Shown here piece after piece: positions 27,442 to 36,579 of a stretch of DNA of 64,000 bases (within the stretch, counting starts at the first letter, position 1; each line of letters begins with the position of its first letter). The notes under the pieces were generated by a model. The model was given only the letters and a program-made list of their open reading frames with translations, had not been told where the DNA came from and made no database searches. The position numbers and the translations under genes were made by a program. Source of the DNA: Agrobacterium larrymoorei. Lineage in GTDB: Bacteria > Pseudomonadota > Alphaproteobacteria > Rhizobiales > Rhizobiaceae. The stretch spans positions 248,001-312,000 of the forward strand of contig NZ_JAUTBL010000001.1 of the NCBI RefSeq assembly GCF_030819275.1, read 5' to 3'.

Positions 27442-28188
27442 TTGCAAAACCAGAGGATCAAGATTCTGATCGTCGAGGACGATCCGGATATGGCAGAATT
27501 GATTGCGGATCTCGTTGAAGCCGAAGGCTGGTTACCAACGGTCGTCCATTCCGCCGAAGACGCAACCGCGATTTTAGCGCGCGATCAGTTCCATATCGTT
27601 CTTCTCGACCACAATTTGCCGGGCATATCCGGAAGAACATTTGCGCAGCGTATCCGCACCAACCTTGGGCTCAATGTCGGCATCCTCATGGTCACAGCCG
27701 CCGGCAGCGCCACCGAACGTGTTCTCGGGCTGGAAACCGCGGCCGATGATTACGTCGTAAAACCCTTCGAGCCGATCGAATTGACGGCACGCATAAAGGC
27801 GGTTCTTCGCCGTATCGCGCCCTCGCTCAAGGTGGAGAGAGAGCCGGAGCGCGAGCACGAAGCGAGTTCTTTGCGACTGGGCGACTGGGCGGTCGATCTA
27901 TCCGCGCGACGCGCGCTCTGCATTGCCGATCGGAGCAAGACGCTGACCAGCGCCGAATTTGCTCTCCTGGAGATACTGGCAGAGACGCCGAACAAACCGG
28001 TCAGCCGGTCCCAGATCCTCGATCGTCTCGGTGCGGAGAGTGATCGCTTCATCGATCGCAATGTCGATGTGCTGGTTCTGCGCCTGCGCCGGAAGATCGA
28101 GCGCAATCCAGACCTGCCGCAGCACATCCAGACCCGCCGCGGCAAGGGATATGTCCTGCACACAGACACCGCAGAGCTGCCTCAGTGA
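27442..28188 (+). CDS. OmpR-family response regulator
   Basis: The 248-residue protein has a receiver domain (about 7-125) with acidic pocket 'VEDDPD', phospho-acceptor Asp56 in 'VLLDHNLPG', 'VTAAGSA' and the conserved Lys in 'VVKPFEP', then a C-terminal winged helix (about 145-245) with 'LTSAEFALLEILAETPNKPVSRSQIL' and 'RRGKGYVLH'. It begins at TTG with GGGAGGA seven bases upstream. Its stop overlaps the GTG of the sensor kinase gene. It probably activates the divergent importer operon at 20851-27226. Confidence 0.95.
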   Translation: MQNQRIKILIVEDDPDMAELIADLVEAEGWLPTVVHSAEDATAILARDQFHIVLLDHNLPGISGRTFAQRIRTNLGLNVGILMVTAAGSATERVLGLETAADDYVVKPFEPIELTARIKAVLRRIAPSLKVEREPEREHEASSLRLGDWAVDLSARRALCIADRSKTLTSAEFALLEILAETPNKPVSRSQILDRLGAESDRFIDRNVDVLVLRLRRKIERNPDLPQHIQTRRGKGYVLHTDTAELPQ

Positions 28189-30290
28189 TCGACCGGCGCT
28201 TCCTCCAGTCCATCGCGTTTCGGCTGCCCTTCGCCATCGTCTTCATCTGTTCATCGGTCTTCATTCTGTCGGCCGTCGCGATCTACGGTTTGCATAAAGC
28301 CAAGACAGAGATGGCGGCCTACAGCCTGCAGGCCTTTTCCAGCCTCGCCCGAGCGTCGCTCATTTCACGCCAGGTGACCGATCTTGTTTCCAGCGCACCG
28401 CTGTTAATGAACGCTACATCCCCCTATCGGGTCTCCAGCGAGAGCCGAGCAGTCGTAGCGCAAGTCGATGGGCTTCTTCAGACAATTGCGCAGTACAAGC
28501 ACGGAGACAGCCAGAATGCTCTGCCGAATAATGATATCGTGAGCCTCCTCCAGTCCATTCGTCAGCAGACCATGTCGCTTGCGGCAGATGCAGATGCGGC
28601 ACAGCAGCACAAGGCGGAGGCGGCCGCAGCACTTGGCCAGATTGCAACTCGCCAAGCCCTTGCCGAAGATGCGATACGCCAGCGCCTCAATGCTCTCGTC
28701 CAGGCAGCCGCCAATTCTGCGAGCCTGTTCCAACTGGGCGAACTACAGCGCCGTTTCACTGCGGAGACCGGCTACTTCATCAATGACCCAGCAGCTGCAC
28801 CGCAGATCGGCAATGAAGGGCTTACGCTTTACAAGAGCGTGTTCGACGCGCAGACACAGTATCTTCTGGAGATGTTCGCCATCCAGTCGTCGGTGTCGAA
28901 ACTCCACACGGTTTCCCGTAGCCTGTCTCTTGCAACCGAAACGCAGAGTGAAGCGGTCGCTGAGAGACTGACCGGAGGACTTGCCTCCGCATCGGCTGCA
29001 CTGACGCGATTGATTGTCATGGTCGCGATTGCCTTTTTTATCGTCGTTATTCTCTCTACCCTCTCGATCCGCTCCGTCATGCGGGTATCGAGCGGCATCA
29101 CGGCGCTGTCCACTGGCATGAACTCGCTTGCCAAGGGTGAGCAGGATGTCGCCCTTCCCGCCTATAGAGGCTCAGAGACCGAGCTCGTGCGTCTGTCGGC
29201 GGCATTCCACGCCTTCAAGGACAGCGTTGATCGGGTCTCGCGTCTGCGCCGCACAGCGGAAGCCGCAGCAAGAACGATCCGCTCGACGTTCAGGACCATG
29301 AACGAGGGCATCGCACTTTTCGACGCGAGCGGCCAGCCAATCACCATGAACAGGCGGATCATCGAACTTGTCGGCAGGCGGGGTGGATCATCGCGAAAGT
29401 TGCCCCTGCGCAGCTTCATCAGCACGATCCCCGAAATCGACCCACAGCTTCTGCCCCGTGACGGTGATCCTGGAACGCTTGAAAACCGGATCATAGTACG
29501 TCATCGCACCGACGATCAGCAGGTCACGGAGATCGCGCTTTCCCGCCAGCCGGATAACGGGATCGTCATTCTGGCGCGGGACGTCACAGCGCTCGATCGG
29601 CAGGAGGCGGAAGCGGCGAAAGCCCAGAGGCTCGATGGTATCATGCGCATGACCCATCAACTGAGCCACGAAGTCGGCAACATGATCGGCATCATCACGG
29701 GAAGTCTTGGACTTCTTGAGCGGGAGACGGGCTTCAGCGAGCGCCAGCAGCGCAACATCAACCGCATTCGCAAAGCGGCAAATCGTGGGCGCGAACTTGC
29801 CAGCAGCATGCTGTCGATCGGCAGTCAGCAGCCCATTCATCCCGCCTCAGCCGACATCGGCGCACTTTTGCGGGCAATGATGGATGTGCTCGAGATTGCT
29901 GTTGGCCCTCGCAACCACATCACTCTCGAAATTGAAGACGCCTTGCCGCAGCTCGCATTGGATGCCGCACTGTTCGAACAGACGATCCTCAACCTCTGCC
30001 TCAATGCCGCAGCCGCGCTGCCGAATGGCGGCTCGATCCTCATCTCGGCGCGGATGCTAGAGCAGGACGTGGAAGTGTCGGTGGAAGACAATGGGCACGG
30101 CATGGATCAGGATGCCATAGACCGGGCTTTCGAACCTTACTTCACGACGCGCACCCAGCAGGGCGGTACGGGGCTTGGCCTTGCCATGGTGTATGGCTTC
30201 ATGCGCCAGAGCGGCGGCGACGCGAAGATCACATCGAAGCCGGAGCAAGGTGTTCGTGTGGCACTGACATTCCCCACTCTCGGGCGATGA
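28185..30290 (+). CDS. Membrane sensor histidine kinase (HAMP-PAS-HisKA-HATPase)
   Basis: The 701-residue protein starts at a GTG overlapping the regulator stop. It has a first membrane helix (about 10-35), a periplasmic helical sensor region of about 240 residues, a second helix (about 275-300), a HAMP segment, a PAS-like part ('GIALFDASGQPITMNRRIIEL'), the phospho-acceptor His495 in 'LSHEVGNMIG', and an ATPase domain with N box 'LCLNAAAAL', G1 'DNGHGMD', F box 'FEPYFTT' and G2 'GGTGLGLAMVYG'. The N-terminal layout resembles kinases that sense ligand through a periplasmic binding protein, so one of the two binding proteins may be its partner. Confidence 0.9.
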   Translation: MIDRRFLQSIAFRLPFAIVFICSSVFILSAVAIYGLHKAKTEMAAYSLQAFSSLARASLISRQVTDLVSSAPLLMNATSPYRVSSESRAVVAQVDGLLQTIAQYKHGDSQNALPNNDIVSLLQSIRQQTMSLAADADAAQQHKAEAAAALGQIATRQALAEDAIRQRLNALVQAAANSASLFQLGELQRRFTAETGYFINDPAAAPQIGNEGLTLYKSVFDAQTQYLLEMFAIQSSVSKLHTVSRSLSLATETQSEAVAERLTGGLASASAALTRLIVMVAIAFFIVVILSTLSIRSVMRVSSGITALSTGMNSLAKGEQDVALPAYRGSETELVRLSAAFHAFKDSVDRVSRLRRTAEAAARTIRSTFRTMNEGIALFDASGQPITMNRRIIELVGRRGGSSRKLPLRSFISTIPEIDPQLLPRDGDPGTLENRIIVRHRTDDQQVTEIALSRQPDNGIVILARDVTALDRQEAEAAKAQRLDGIMRMTHQLSHEVGNMIGIITGSLGLLERETGFSERQQRNINRIRKAANRGRELASSMLSIGSQQPIHPASADIGALLRAMMDVLEIAVGPRNHITLEIEDALPQLALDAALFEQTILNLCLNAAAALPNGGSILISARMLEQDVEVSVEDNGHGMDQDAIDRAFEPYFTTRTQQGGTGLGLAMVYGFMRQSGGDAKITSKPEQGVRVALTFPTLGR

Positions 30291-30444
30291 CCGCGGCGGC
30301 AGCTGCGCACTTTCGTTTGCCGTTATCGCCAAGGACGCGAATAACGGCGCGATATGTTGTGACGGCTGAATTGCCCCCTTGCCTGGCAACTTACGCGTGC
30401 CTAGAAGACCTCAATCGTCATTTGGGCTGGAGAGGACAGGCATC

Positions 30445-32454
30445 GTGGAACAAGCAAACACCAAGACCGGCAGCGGAACGAAGAAGGCCCTTTTGGCCGC
30501 AACGGCGATCATCGTTATCGTTGGCGCGGGCGCGGTCGGTGCCAAGGTGTACTATCAGAAGCAGGTCGAAAAAATCATTGCCGAAAGAGGCGCGACCGCG
30601 GCTTCGGTGGATGTCGACTTTCTGGGACAAGTTCACATCCGCGACCTGACTTTGCCTCTGGAGACAGGTGAGAAAATCAGCATTGCCTCGGTTGACGGAC
30701 GCCCGAAACTCCCCTTTGCCGACGGCGTGCTGGAACTCAGCAACGTCTCCATGGATGTGGCGAAAACCAATATCGTCATTCCCAACGCCCGAGTTGAGAA
30801 TGCCGAGGTCGAACGACCTGCTTCATCGCAAGCAGATGGGAAAGATGCTGACATTTCGCTCTCCAAGCGCATCGGGCGCTTCTCGGCCAAGCGCATCTCC
30901 ATGCCTGTCGTGACGGTCTCCCAATCCATAGGGAGCTTGGAACAGAAGATCGTTTACACAAACGCGGTCATGTCGGATATTGCCCATGGGCGGATCGCAC
31001 AATACACCATCGAAAAGACAAGTATCGATGCCAGCGTTGCTGCAAGCGGCGGCAAGAGCGCGTCTCAACCAAAACCAATGACGATGTCGACCGGCGAAAT
31101 CAAAGGCCAGGATGTCGACCTCGCCTACGCGGCCAGGCTCTACACGGAAGCGGCTGGTCCAGACGACAAGGAGCCCAAGCAGGTCTATGGCCCTGTTTCC
31201 GTGAGCAAGCTGTCCATGTCCGATCGCTCGGGACGATTTAGCTACGAGGAACTGCGCAGCGACGGTTTCAGCGCCAAAATGCCGGCTCAACCACTCGTCG
31301 AAACGCTTGCGGCAATCACGGCAGTCCAAAACATCGACGATCTGACGTCTGAGCAACGCCAGGCATATTTCGGCAAGGTCCTCTCGATCTTCGGCATGAT
31401 CGGAAAGAGCAACATTCAGTTGATCGGACTCAAGATCGATGCTGCCGACGAGGTTGCAGGGACGCAAGGCAAGCGGTCGATCTCCACGATTGACCGCATT
31501 GAAATGCAGATCGAAGGCCACAAGACGGATTTCGGCCTGCACGGCCTGTCCATCGCCAACGGTGAAGACAAGGTCTTGATGGAAGAGGCGAGCATCAAAG
31601 GGCTTGACTGGACCTTGCCCGCCAAGGGGCTCACCCAGGCCGCCGCTCTGGAAGCAGACGAGTTGGCAACCTTCCCCGTTAAGCAGTTCTTCCCAACCTT
31701 CGACCGGCTGCGGCTTGCTGGTTTGGATTTCGACACCTCAGGACCGAAAAAGTCGGACGAACCGGTAGACGGCAAACCCGAGCGCATCAAGTTCACGCTC
31801 AGGAACTTTGAAACGGTGCTAAAGGATCCGGTCAACGGCATTCCGACCGATTTCGAAAACAAGATGGAAGATCTCGTTATCCCAATCCCGGAGGGTTCCT
31901 CTGAATTTGCCGAGGCGCGCGCGCTGGGCTTCAAGGAACTGACACTCTCCTACGCGCTCTCAAGCGCTTGGGATGAAAAAAACAGCAGCCTGGCAATTCG
32001 CCAAATCTCTGTCAGCGGCAAGGATTTTGGCCGGATCGAACTGTCAGGCCTGTTGAGCGGTATCACCAAAGAGTTCTTCTCGTTCGACGCCGCCAATGCT
32101 TACGCAGCGCTTTTCAGCGTGATGGGTCGTGAGATCAAATTCACCTGGAAGGATGAAGGTGGAGTAGCGCTCCTGACGAAGCTCTACGCCTTGCAGAACA
32201 ACATCAGCGAAGCACAAGCGCGCACGACCTTGACGCTGGGTGCAAGCTTCCTGCTGCAACAGGTTGCCGCCGAGCGGCCGCAGCTTAGAAGCGCAACCGA
32301 TGCCCTCGCCGCCTTCGTCCTCAAGCCAGGTACCCTCACCGTTACCGTCAAGGCGAAGAGCCCCAACGGGTTGGGGATCTTCGACCTCGCGGCCGCATCG
32401 CAGGATCCGCTCGTTCTCCTCGACAAGGTCGATATTCAGGCGGCGGCCGAGTAA
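30445..32454 (+). CDS. Membrane-anchored protein of unknown function
   Basis: The 669-residue protein is not recognised. It starts at GTG 30445 after GGAGAGGAC and has one membrane anchor (about 14-34, 'ALLAATAIIVIVGAGAVGA') followed by a large periplasmic part with alternating beta-like segments such as 'VDVDFLGQVHIRDLTLPLETGEKISIASVDGRP' early on. That recurring 'I..L.L......I.I..V' pattern is like AsmA/TamB-type envelope proteins, but no family motif is certain. It stands alone between the sensor kinase and the diguanylate cyclase. A role in envelope lipid handling is only a guess. Confidence 0.75.
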   Translation: MEQANTKTGSGTKKALLAATAIIVIVGAGAVGAKVYYQKQVEKIIAERGATAASVDVDFLGQVHIRDLTLPLETGEKISIASVDGRPKLPFADGVLELSNVSMDVAKTNIVIPNARVENAEVERPASSQADGKDADISLSKRIGRFSAKRISMPVVTVSQSIGSLEQKIVYTNAVMSDIAHGRIAQYTIEKTSIDASVAASGGKSASQPKPMTMSTGEIKGQDVDLAYAARLYTEAAGPDDKEPKQVYGPVSVSKLSMSDRSGRFSYEELRSDGFSAKMPAQPLVETLAAITAVQNIDDLTSEQRQAYFGKVLSIFGMIGKSNIQLIGLKIDAADEVAGTQGKRSISTIDRIEMQIEGHKTDFGLHGLSIANGEDKVLMEEASIKGLDWTLPAKGLTQAAALEADELATFPVKQFFPTFDRLRLAGLDFDTSGPKKSDEPVDGKPERIKFTLRNFETVLKDPVNGIPTDFENKMEDLVIPIPEGSSEFAEARALGFKELTLSYALSSAWDEKNSSLAIRQISVSGKDFGRIELSGLLSGITKEFFSFDAANAYAALFSVMGREIKFTWKDEGGVALLTKLYALQNNISEAQARTTLTLGASFLLQQVAAERPQLRSATDALAAFVLKPGTLTVTVKAKSPNGLGIFDLAAASQDPLVLLDKVDIQAAAE

Positions 32455-32575
32455 CCGAGAAACGAAACATTACGCGCGTCGGCAACGGCGCGCGCATTCT
32501 CCCCCAGGCCATATATCTTTAAAAGAAAGACAGAGTTAAGCCAGTCGAGCCTCCACCGGCCGTAGACGCCGCACC

Positions 32576-33868
32576 TCAATGGGTGATGGCAGGATGACTT
32601 TTGGCTTCCAAGGTCCACCGATCCTTGCCTGCCGCTTTCGCCTGATAAAGCAAGACATCGGCATCGGCCAGGAGCTCATCGAGAGACGTCTTGGCGGGCG
32701 TCCAGACGCCACCGATCGTGGCACGGACATCGACAGTCGTTTTGCCGACGCTGACGGGCTCGCGCATGCCTTCCACGATGCGGGCTGCGACTTGATCGGC
32801 AACAGTGAGGTCTCCCGCAACGACGATCACAAATTCGTCTCCGCCCGTTCGACAGACCAGATCTCCGGGACAGACGTGTTGCTCAAGACGCCTGGCAGTC
32901 TCTAGCAGCACCTTGTCGCCTGCGGAGTGACCGTGAACGTCATTGACGATCTTGAAGCCATCGAGGTCCATCAGCAAAACCGTCCATCCAGCCGATGATG
33001 ACAGCAGTGGGAAGCGCATGGCGAGACCACGTCGATTGAGAAGACCGGTCAGAGCGTCGGTTTCCGAGCGGCGCTCGAATTCCTTGAGACGCAGATGCTC
33101 GTCGGTGAAATCGATAGCGACGCCCACGATCCTGCGCGGTGTTCCGTCAGGATTACGCAAGAGACGGCGGTCGCAGCGCATCCATCTCTCCCCAAAAACT
33201 GTGTTGAGACGGTACTCCGCACAGGAGTGATCGACTTCGCCGGACAACAGAGACGTTAGATCAGCAGCCGCCATGTCGCTAGGATTGACCCGCGCCAGAT
33301 AGAGCGCCAGATCAAGCCGCGCAGCCGCCGGACCACCTATGAACTGTGCCAGCCGTTCGGAGGTTTCGAAGCGGCCCGCGGCCACATCCATGTGCCAGAA
33401 CCCGCCACGCACGGCTTCCATGGCAAGCTCCAGCTGTGCCGCCTTTTCCGCCAGTTGCCGCTCGCTTTCCTTTTGAGCGGAGATATCCTGGACCTGAGAC
33501 AATAACTGCACGATATTCCCGGTCGCGTCCCGCATCGCGGTCAGATGGATCACCACATGAACGATTGCGCCGTGCCGATTGGTATAACGCTTCTCGATGG
33601 AGTACCCATCTCGCGCGCCCTCGATAACAGCATTGAACAGCGTCTGGTCCCGGTCGACATCGTCGGGATGGGCAAAATCCGCGAATGACATACCCTGAAG
33701 CATATCGAGGGGAATGCCGACAAGCCGGGAGAAGGCCTGGTTTGCGCGACGAATACGACCATCGACATCATGAAATACGACGCCGACCGGGGCATGTTCG
33801 AAAGCAAAGTCGAAAAGCGCCAAGCGGGCTTGTGCGTTTTCCTTCAGCCACTGCGCCCCTCTGTGCAA
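32576..33868 (-). CDS. Diguanylate cyclase with two PAS domains
   Basis: The 430-residue cytoplasmic protein has PAS 1 (about 15-130: 'APVGVVFHDVDGRIRRANQAFSRLVGI', PAC end 'QVQDISAQKESERQ'), PAS 2 (about 145-260, ending 'VGVAIDFTDEHLR'), and a GGDEF domain with 'DALTGLLNRRGLA' and the intact catalytic GGDEF (342-346). The allosteric RxxD inhibition site five residues upstream is CPGD, so feedback by cyclic-di-GMP through that site seems lost. No membrane segment is visible. It makes cyclic-di-GMP in response to a PAS-sensed cue, perhaps redox or a small molecule. Confidence 0.9.
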   Translation of the reverse strand: MHRGAQWLKENAQARLALFDFAFEHAPVGVVFHDVDGRIRRANQAFSRLVGIPLDMLQGMSFADFAHPDDVDRDQTLFNAVIEGARDGYSIEKRYTNRHGAIVHVVIHLTAMRDATGNIVQLLSQVQDISAQKESERQLAEKAAQLELAMEAVRGGFWHMDVAAGRFETSERLAQFIGGPAAARLDLALYLARVNPSDMAAADLTSLLSGEVDHSCAEYRLNTVFGERWMRCDRRLLRNPDGTPRRIVGVAIDFTDEHLRLKEFERRSETDALTGLLNRRGLAMRFPLLSSSAGWTVLLMDLDGFKIVNDVHGHSAGDKVLLETARRLEQHVCPGDLVCRTGGDEFVIVVAGDLTVADQVAARIVEGMREPVSVGKTTVDVRATIGGVWTPAKTSLDELLADADVLLYQAKAAGKDRWTLEAKSHPAITH

Positions 33869-34023
33869 AATCTTCTCCTTGAACCAACCCCTGCCTATTT
33901 ATTAGTAGGCACGAATGTATTTGATTCAAGCACAAGAAATCATGGTTGGTCTCACGACGATCAGCCTTATGACCGACTTATGCGACGTTTACGCAGTTTT
34001 CATCGCAATCGCACTCGTCGACA

Positions 34024-35172
34024 TTAGAACCTCAGCCCAGGCACCGCGAGTGGATTGTCTGTCATCGCCTGACGATCCGGCCTGTCGATATTGGCTGTTC
34101 CGGTAAAGGCCGCGAACAGATCCTTGACGAAATCCTCGCTCAAATCCTTGGTGATGAGCACCATGCGGGTGCGGCGATCTTGAGGGTCGGGCCATGCAGG
34201 CAAACGCTGCGGCGGATGGAAGATGGACTGCACGCCATGCAGAACCAGCGGCCGGTCCGGATTGTCCGAAAGCGCAACGATCGCCTTCATCCGCAAAAGC
34301 TTTTCCCCATGAGCAGAGCGCAGCAAATCCACGAACATTTCAATCGCCATCGGATCGATAGGGCGATCATGCATGATCGAGAAAGACCGAATGGACGCGT
34401 TGTGCCGGTTCACATCGTGGTGGTGATGGTGATGATCGTGGCCGTGATGATGATCATGATCGTGGTGGTGATGATCGCCATGATGATGGTCTTCATCATG
34501 CGCGGCCTCTTCACCCAGCCACCGGCTGACATCCGCGCTCTTGCTGGCAAAATCATAAAGACCGTTGTCCAGAAGGCTTGCGGCGCTCCACTTTTCCTGA
34601 TCACCATCCTCAATCGCCGCGCGCGGATTGAGATGAGCAAGACGAGCAACGAGTGTCGCGACAGTATCCGGGGAGGCTAGCTTTCTCTTCGTCAATACCA
34701 GCCGGTCGGCAACCGCCACCTGCTTCACGGCTTCCTCATGATGATCGAGCGTCGACGCCCCGTTGACCGCGTCGACAACCGTGATGACGCCATTCAGCAT
34801 GAAGTTCCGCGCAATGACAGGATTGCCCATGATGGACTGCATGACGGGCGCCGGATCGGCGAGCCCTGTGGTTTCGATCACCACCCGCTTTACCGGCTTC
34901 AAACGTCCTGTCTGGATGCCATCCATGAGTTCGGCCAGCGTATCCACCAACTCGCCGCGCACGGTGCAGCAAAGGCAACCCTCCGCAAGCTCGATGATAC
35001 CGTCACCCGAACGCTCCACGAGCAGGTGATCGATACTCACATCACCGAACTCGTTGATGATGATGGCTGCATCGGCCATGTCCGGGTCTTTCAGCAGCCG
35101 GTTGAGCAAGGTCGATTTGCCGGCGCCCAGGAAGCCGGTGAGAATGGACACGGGGATCCGTTCGAATGCCAT
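34024..35172 (-). CDS. COG0523 zinc-metallochaperone-type GTPase with His-rich loop
   Basis: The 382-residue protein has the G1 motif 'GFLGAGKST' (13-21), 'INEFGDVSIDH', the metal motif GCLCC (near 67, CxCC) and a guanine-recognition 'VLTKRKL'. A histidine-rich stretch with about twenty His in some thirty residues lies near 200-235, followed by the CobW C-terminal domain. ATG 35172 has AAGG close upstream. A Zur-like box lies 13 bases before it. The protein most likely moves zinc to client enzymes during zinc starvation. A cobalamin-linked CobW role is less likely, since no cobalamin genes are near. Confidence 0.9.
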   Translation of the reverse strand: MAFERIPVSILTGFLGAGKSTLLNRLLKDPDMADAAIIINEFGDVSIDHLLVERSGDGIIELAEGCLCCTVRGELVDTLAELMDGIQTGRLKPVKRVVIETTGLADPAPVMQSIMGNPVIARNFMLNGVITVVDAVNGASTLDHHEEAVKQVAVADRLVLTKRKLASPDTVATLVARLAHLNPRAAIEDGDQEKWSAASLLDNGLYDFASKSADVSRWLGEEAAHDEDHHHGDHHHHDHDHHHGHDHHHHHHDVNRHNASIRSFSIMHDRPIDPMAIEMFVDLLRSAHGEKLLRMKAIVALSDNPDRPLVLHGVQSIFHPPQRLPAWPDPQDRRTRMVLITKDLSEDFVKDLFAAFTGTANIDRPDRQAMTDNPLAVPGLRF

Positions 35173-35184
35173 AAGGCACCTTTT

Positions 35185-35199
35185 CGTTATAATGTTACA
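35185..35199 (-). promoter_or_regulatory. Zur-box-like element upstream of the COG0523 GTPase
   Basis: On the coding strand the element reads TGTAACATTATAACG, an imperfect AT-rich 7-1-7 palindrome of the Fur/Zur type, ending 13 bases before the start codon. The His-rich zinc-type GTPase makes Zur control likely. Confidence 0.5.
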
Positions 35200-35284
35200 A
35201 TGAGCCGCTTATAGCATCAAACGCGGGTTGGAAAAGCCGCTAGACATCTAAAAGGCTTCGCTAGATATCCAGAAACTCCAAGCA

Positions 35285-36400
35285 TCAGAAAGCCGGGCGC
35301 GGGATCGGGATCGGCACATTGGCCATTTGGCTTTCGCCCTTGCCCTTTGTTTCAGCCACCGCAACCGGTTCCGTGCCGGGGATCAGGCCAGCGAAGGAAT
35401 AGACCGGTGGACGTGTCATTTCGCGCACATAGGGCGACTTGATAATCATGCGGCCCGCCTCGTCGCGGCTTTCGCTTCGCACCTTGGCGGCCTTCGGATT
35501 GCAGATTTCCTTGCTGATATCATTGACCGCAAGCGTATCGCCATAGGGCGCGAGAGAGGCGAGCGATACGCCCTGCCCGGCTGGCGAAGTCAGGCCAAGC
35601 TGCAGCAACTCGGCGGATTCATCGGTGCGCCCGGCAAGGCTGTCGGAGCCAAGAACCACGGAAATGACCTGCCGTCCATCACGCTTGGCGGAAGACACCT
35701 GATTGAAGCCGGAGGCACAGATGAAGCCGGTCTTCATGCCATCGGCACCATCGAAGCGGCCGACCAGCATATTGTAATTGGCATAGTTCTTCTTGCCGGT
35801 CGTCACACCTTCCAGCGAGAAGTAACCCGCATAATCTGGAAACTCACGCTTGATGATAAGCGCCAGCAGCGCCAGATCGCGCGCTGTCGTATACTGCCCG
35901 GCGCCGGGAAGGCCGTTGGGATTGATGTAATGGGTGGAGGACATGCCGAGGCGCGCGGCTTGAGCGTTCATTTGCGCGACGAAATTGTCTTCCGAGCCGC
36001 CAATGGTTTCTGCAATCGCCACCGCGACGTCATTGGCAGACTTGATCAGCAGCAGCTTCAGCGCGCTATCGAGTGTGAGCTTCGAGCCGGGCTTGAAATA
36101 CATCTTGCTGGCGGGCTGATCGGAAGCATGCTTGCTGAAGACCACAGGCGTTTCGGGGCTGAGCTTTCCGGATTTCATGGCGCTGAAAGCAATATAGGCC
36201 GTCATCAGCTTGGTCAGCGATGCCGGATACCATTTGCGAAAGGCTTCCTGATGCGCAATCACCCTGCCGGTTTTGACATCCACCACAATCTTGGGATTGG
36301 CCTCAGCCAACGATGTCATCGCCAATATGCTGGCAGCCACAGCGGCAACGGTTTTCGAAAGTCGTCCAGCGGCGCGGCGTGTTCTGCGATCGTCTTGCAA
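35285..36400 (-). CDS. D-alanyl-D-alanine carboxypeptidase (DacF/PBP5-6 type)
   Basis: The 371-residue periplasmic enzyme trims the last D-Ala from peptidoglycan stem peptides. After a signal peptide (about 1-34) come the three penicillin-binding motifs: SLTK (Ser61, Lys64) in 'WYPASLTKLM', SAN in 'LIKSANDVAVAIAET', and KTG in 'GMKTGFICASG'. The C-terminal part is short and proline-rich ('VPIPIPRPAF') with no clear amphipathic anchor. Its start is about 180 bases from the prophage integrase, so it marks the host side of the left junction and appears intact. Confidence 0.9.
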   Translation of the reverse strand: MQDDRRTRRAAGRLSKTVAAVAASILAMTSLAEANPKIVVDVKTGRVIAHQEAFRKWYPASLTKLMTAYIAFSAMKSGKLSPETPVVFSKHASDQPASKMYFKPGSKLTLDSALKLLLIKSANDVAVAIAETIGGSEDNFVAQMNAQAARLGMSSTHYINPNGLPGAGQYTTARDLALLALIIKREFPDYAGYFSLEGVTTGKKNYANYNMLVGRFDGADGMKTGFICASGFNQVSSAKRDGRQVISVVLGSDSLAGRTDESAELLQLGLTSPAGQGVSLASLAPYGDTLAVNDISKEICNPKAAKVRSESRDEAGRMIIKSPYVREMTRPPVYSFAGLIPGTEPVAVAETKGKGESQMANVPIPIPRPAF

Positions 36401-36458
36401 GGCCTGTCCTCAAATTCCCGTCTTCTTTGCGGGATTGGCAATATTCACCATATATGGC

Positions 36459-36484
36459 CTAGCAATGGCAAAAAACATTGCTAG
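36459..36484. repeat. Inverted repeat at the host/prophage junction
   Basis: CTAGCAATG and CATTGCTAG, nine perfect pairs, flank an eight-base A-rich spacer. A separate ten-base palindrome CCATATATGG lies at 36448-36457. Both fall between the dacF-like gene and the integrase, where attL is expected. They could equally be a promoter or operator of either gene. Confidence 0.5.
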
Positions 36485-36579
36485 TTTTACAACATTCCTA
36501 AACGCTTTGCGCTGTAAGATTGCCGCATAGGAAACATAAGCCTCAGCGCGTGGTGCCGTGCAAGAGGAAAGGTTTGGGA

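Noticed and set aside
32474..32495. GC-rich hairpin after the 669-residue gene
   Set aside because: Only a short imperfect CG stem with no T-run. Not strong enough for a terminator.
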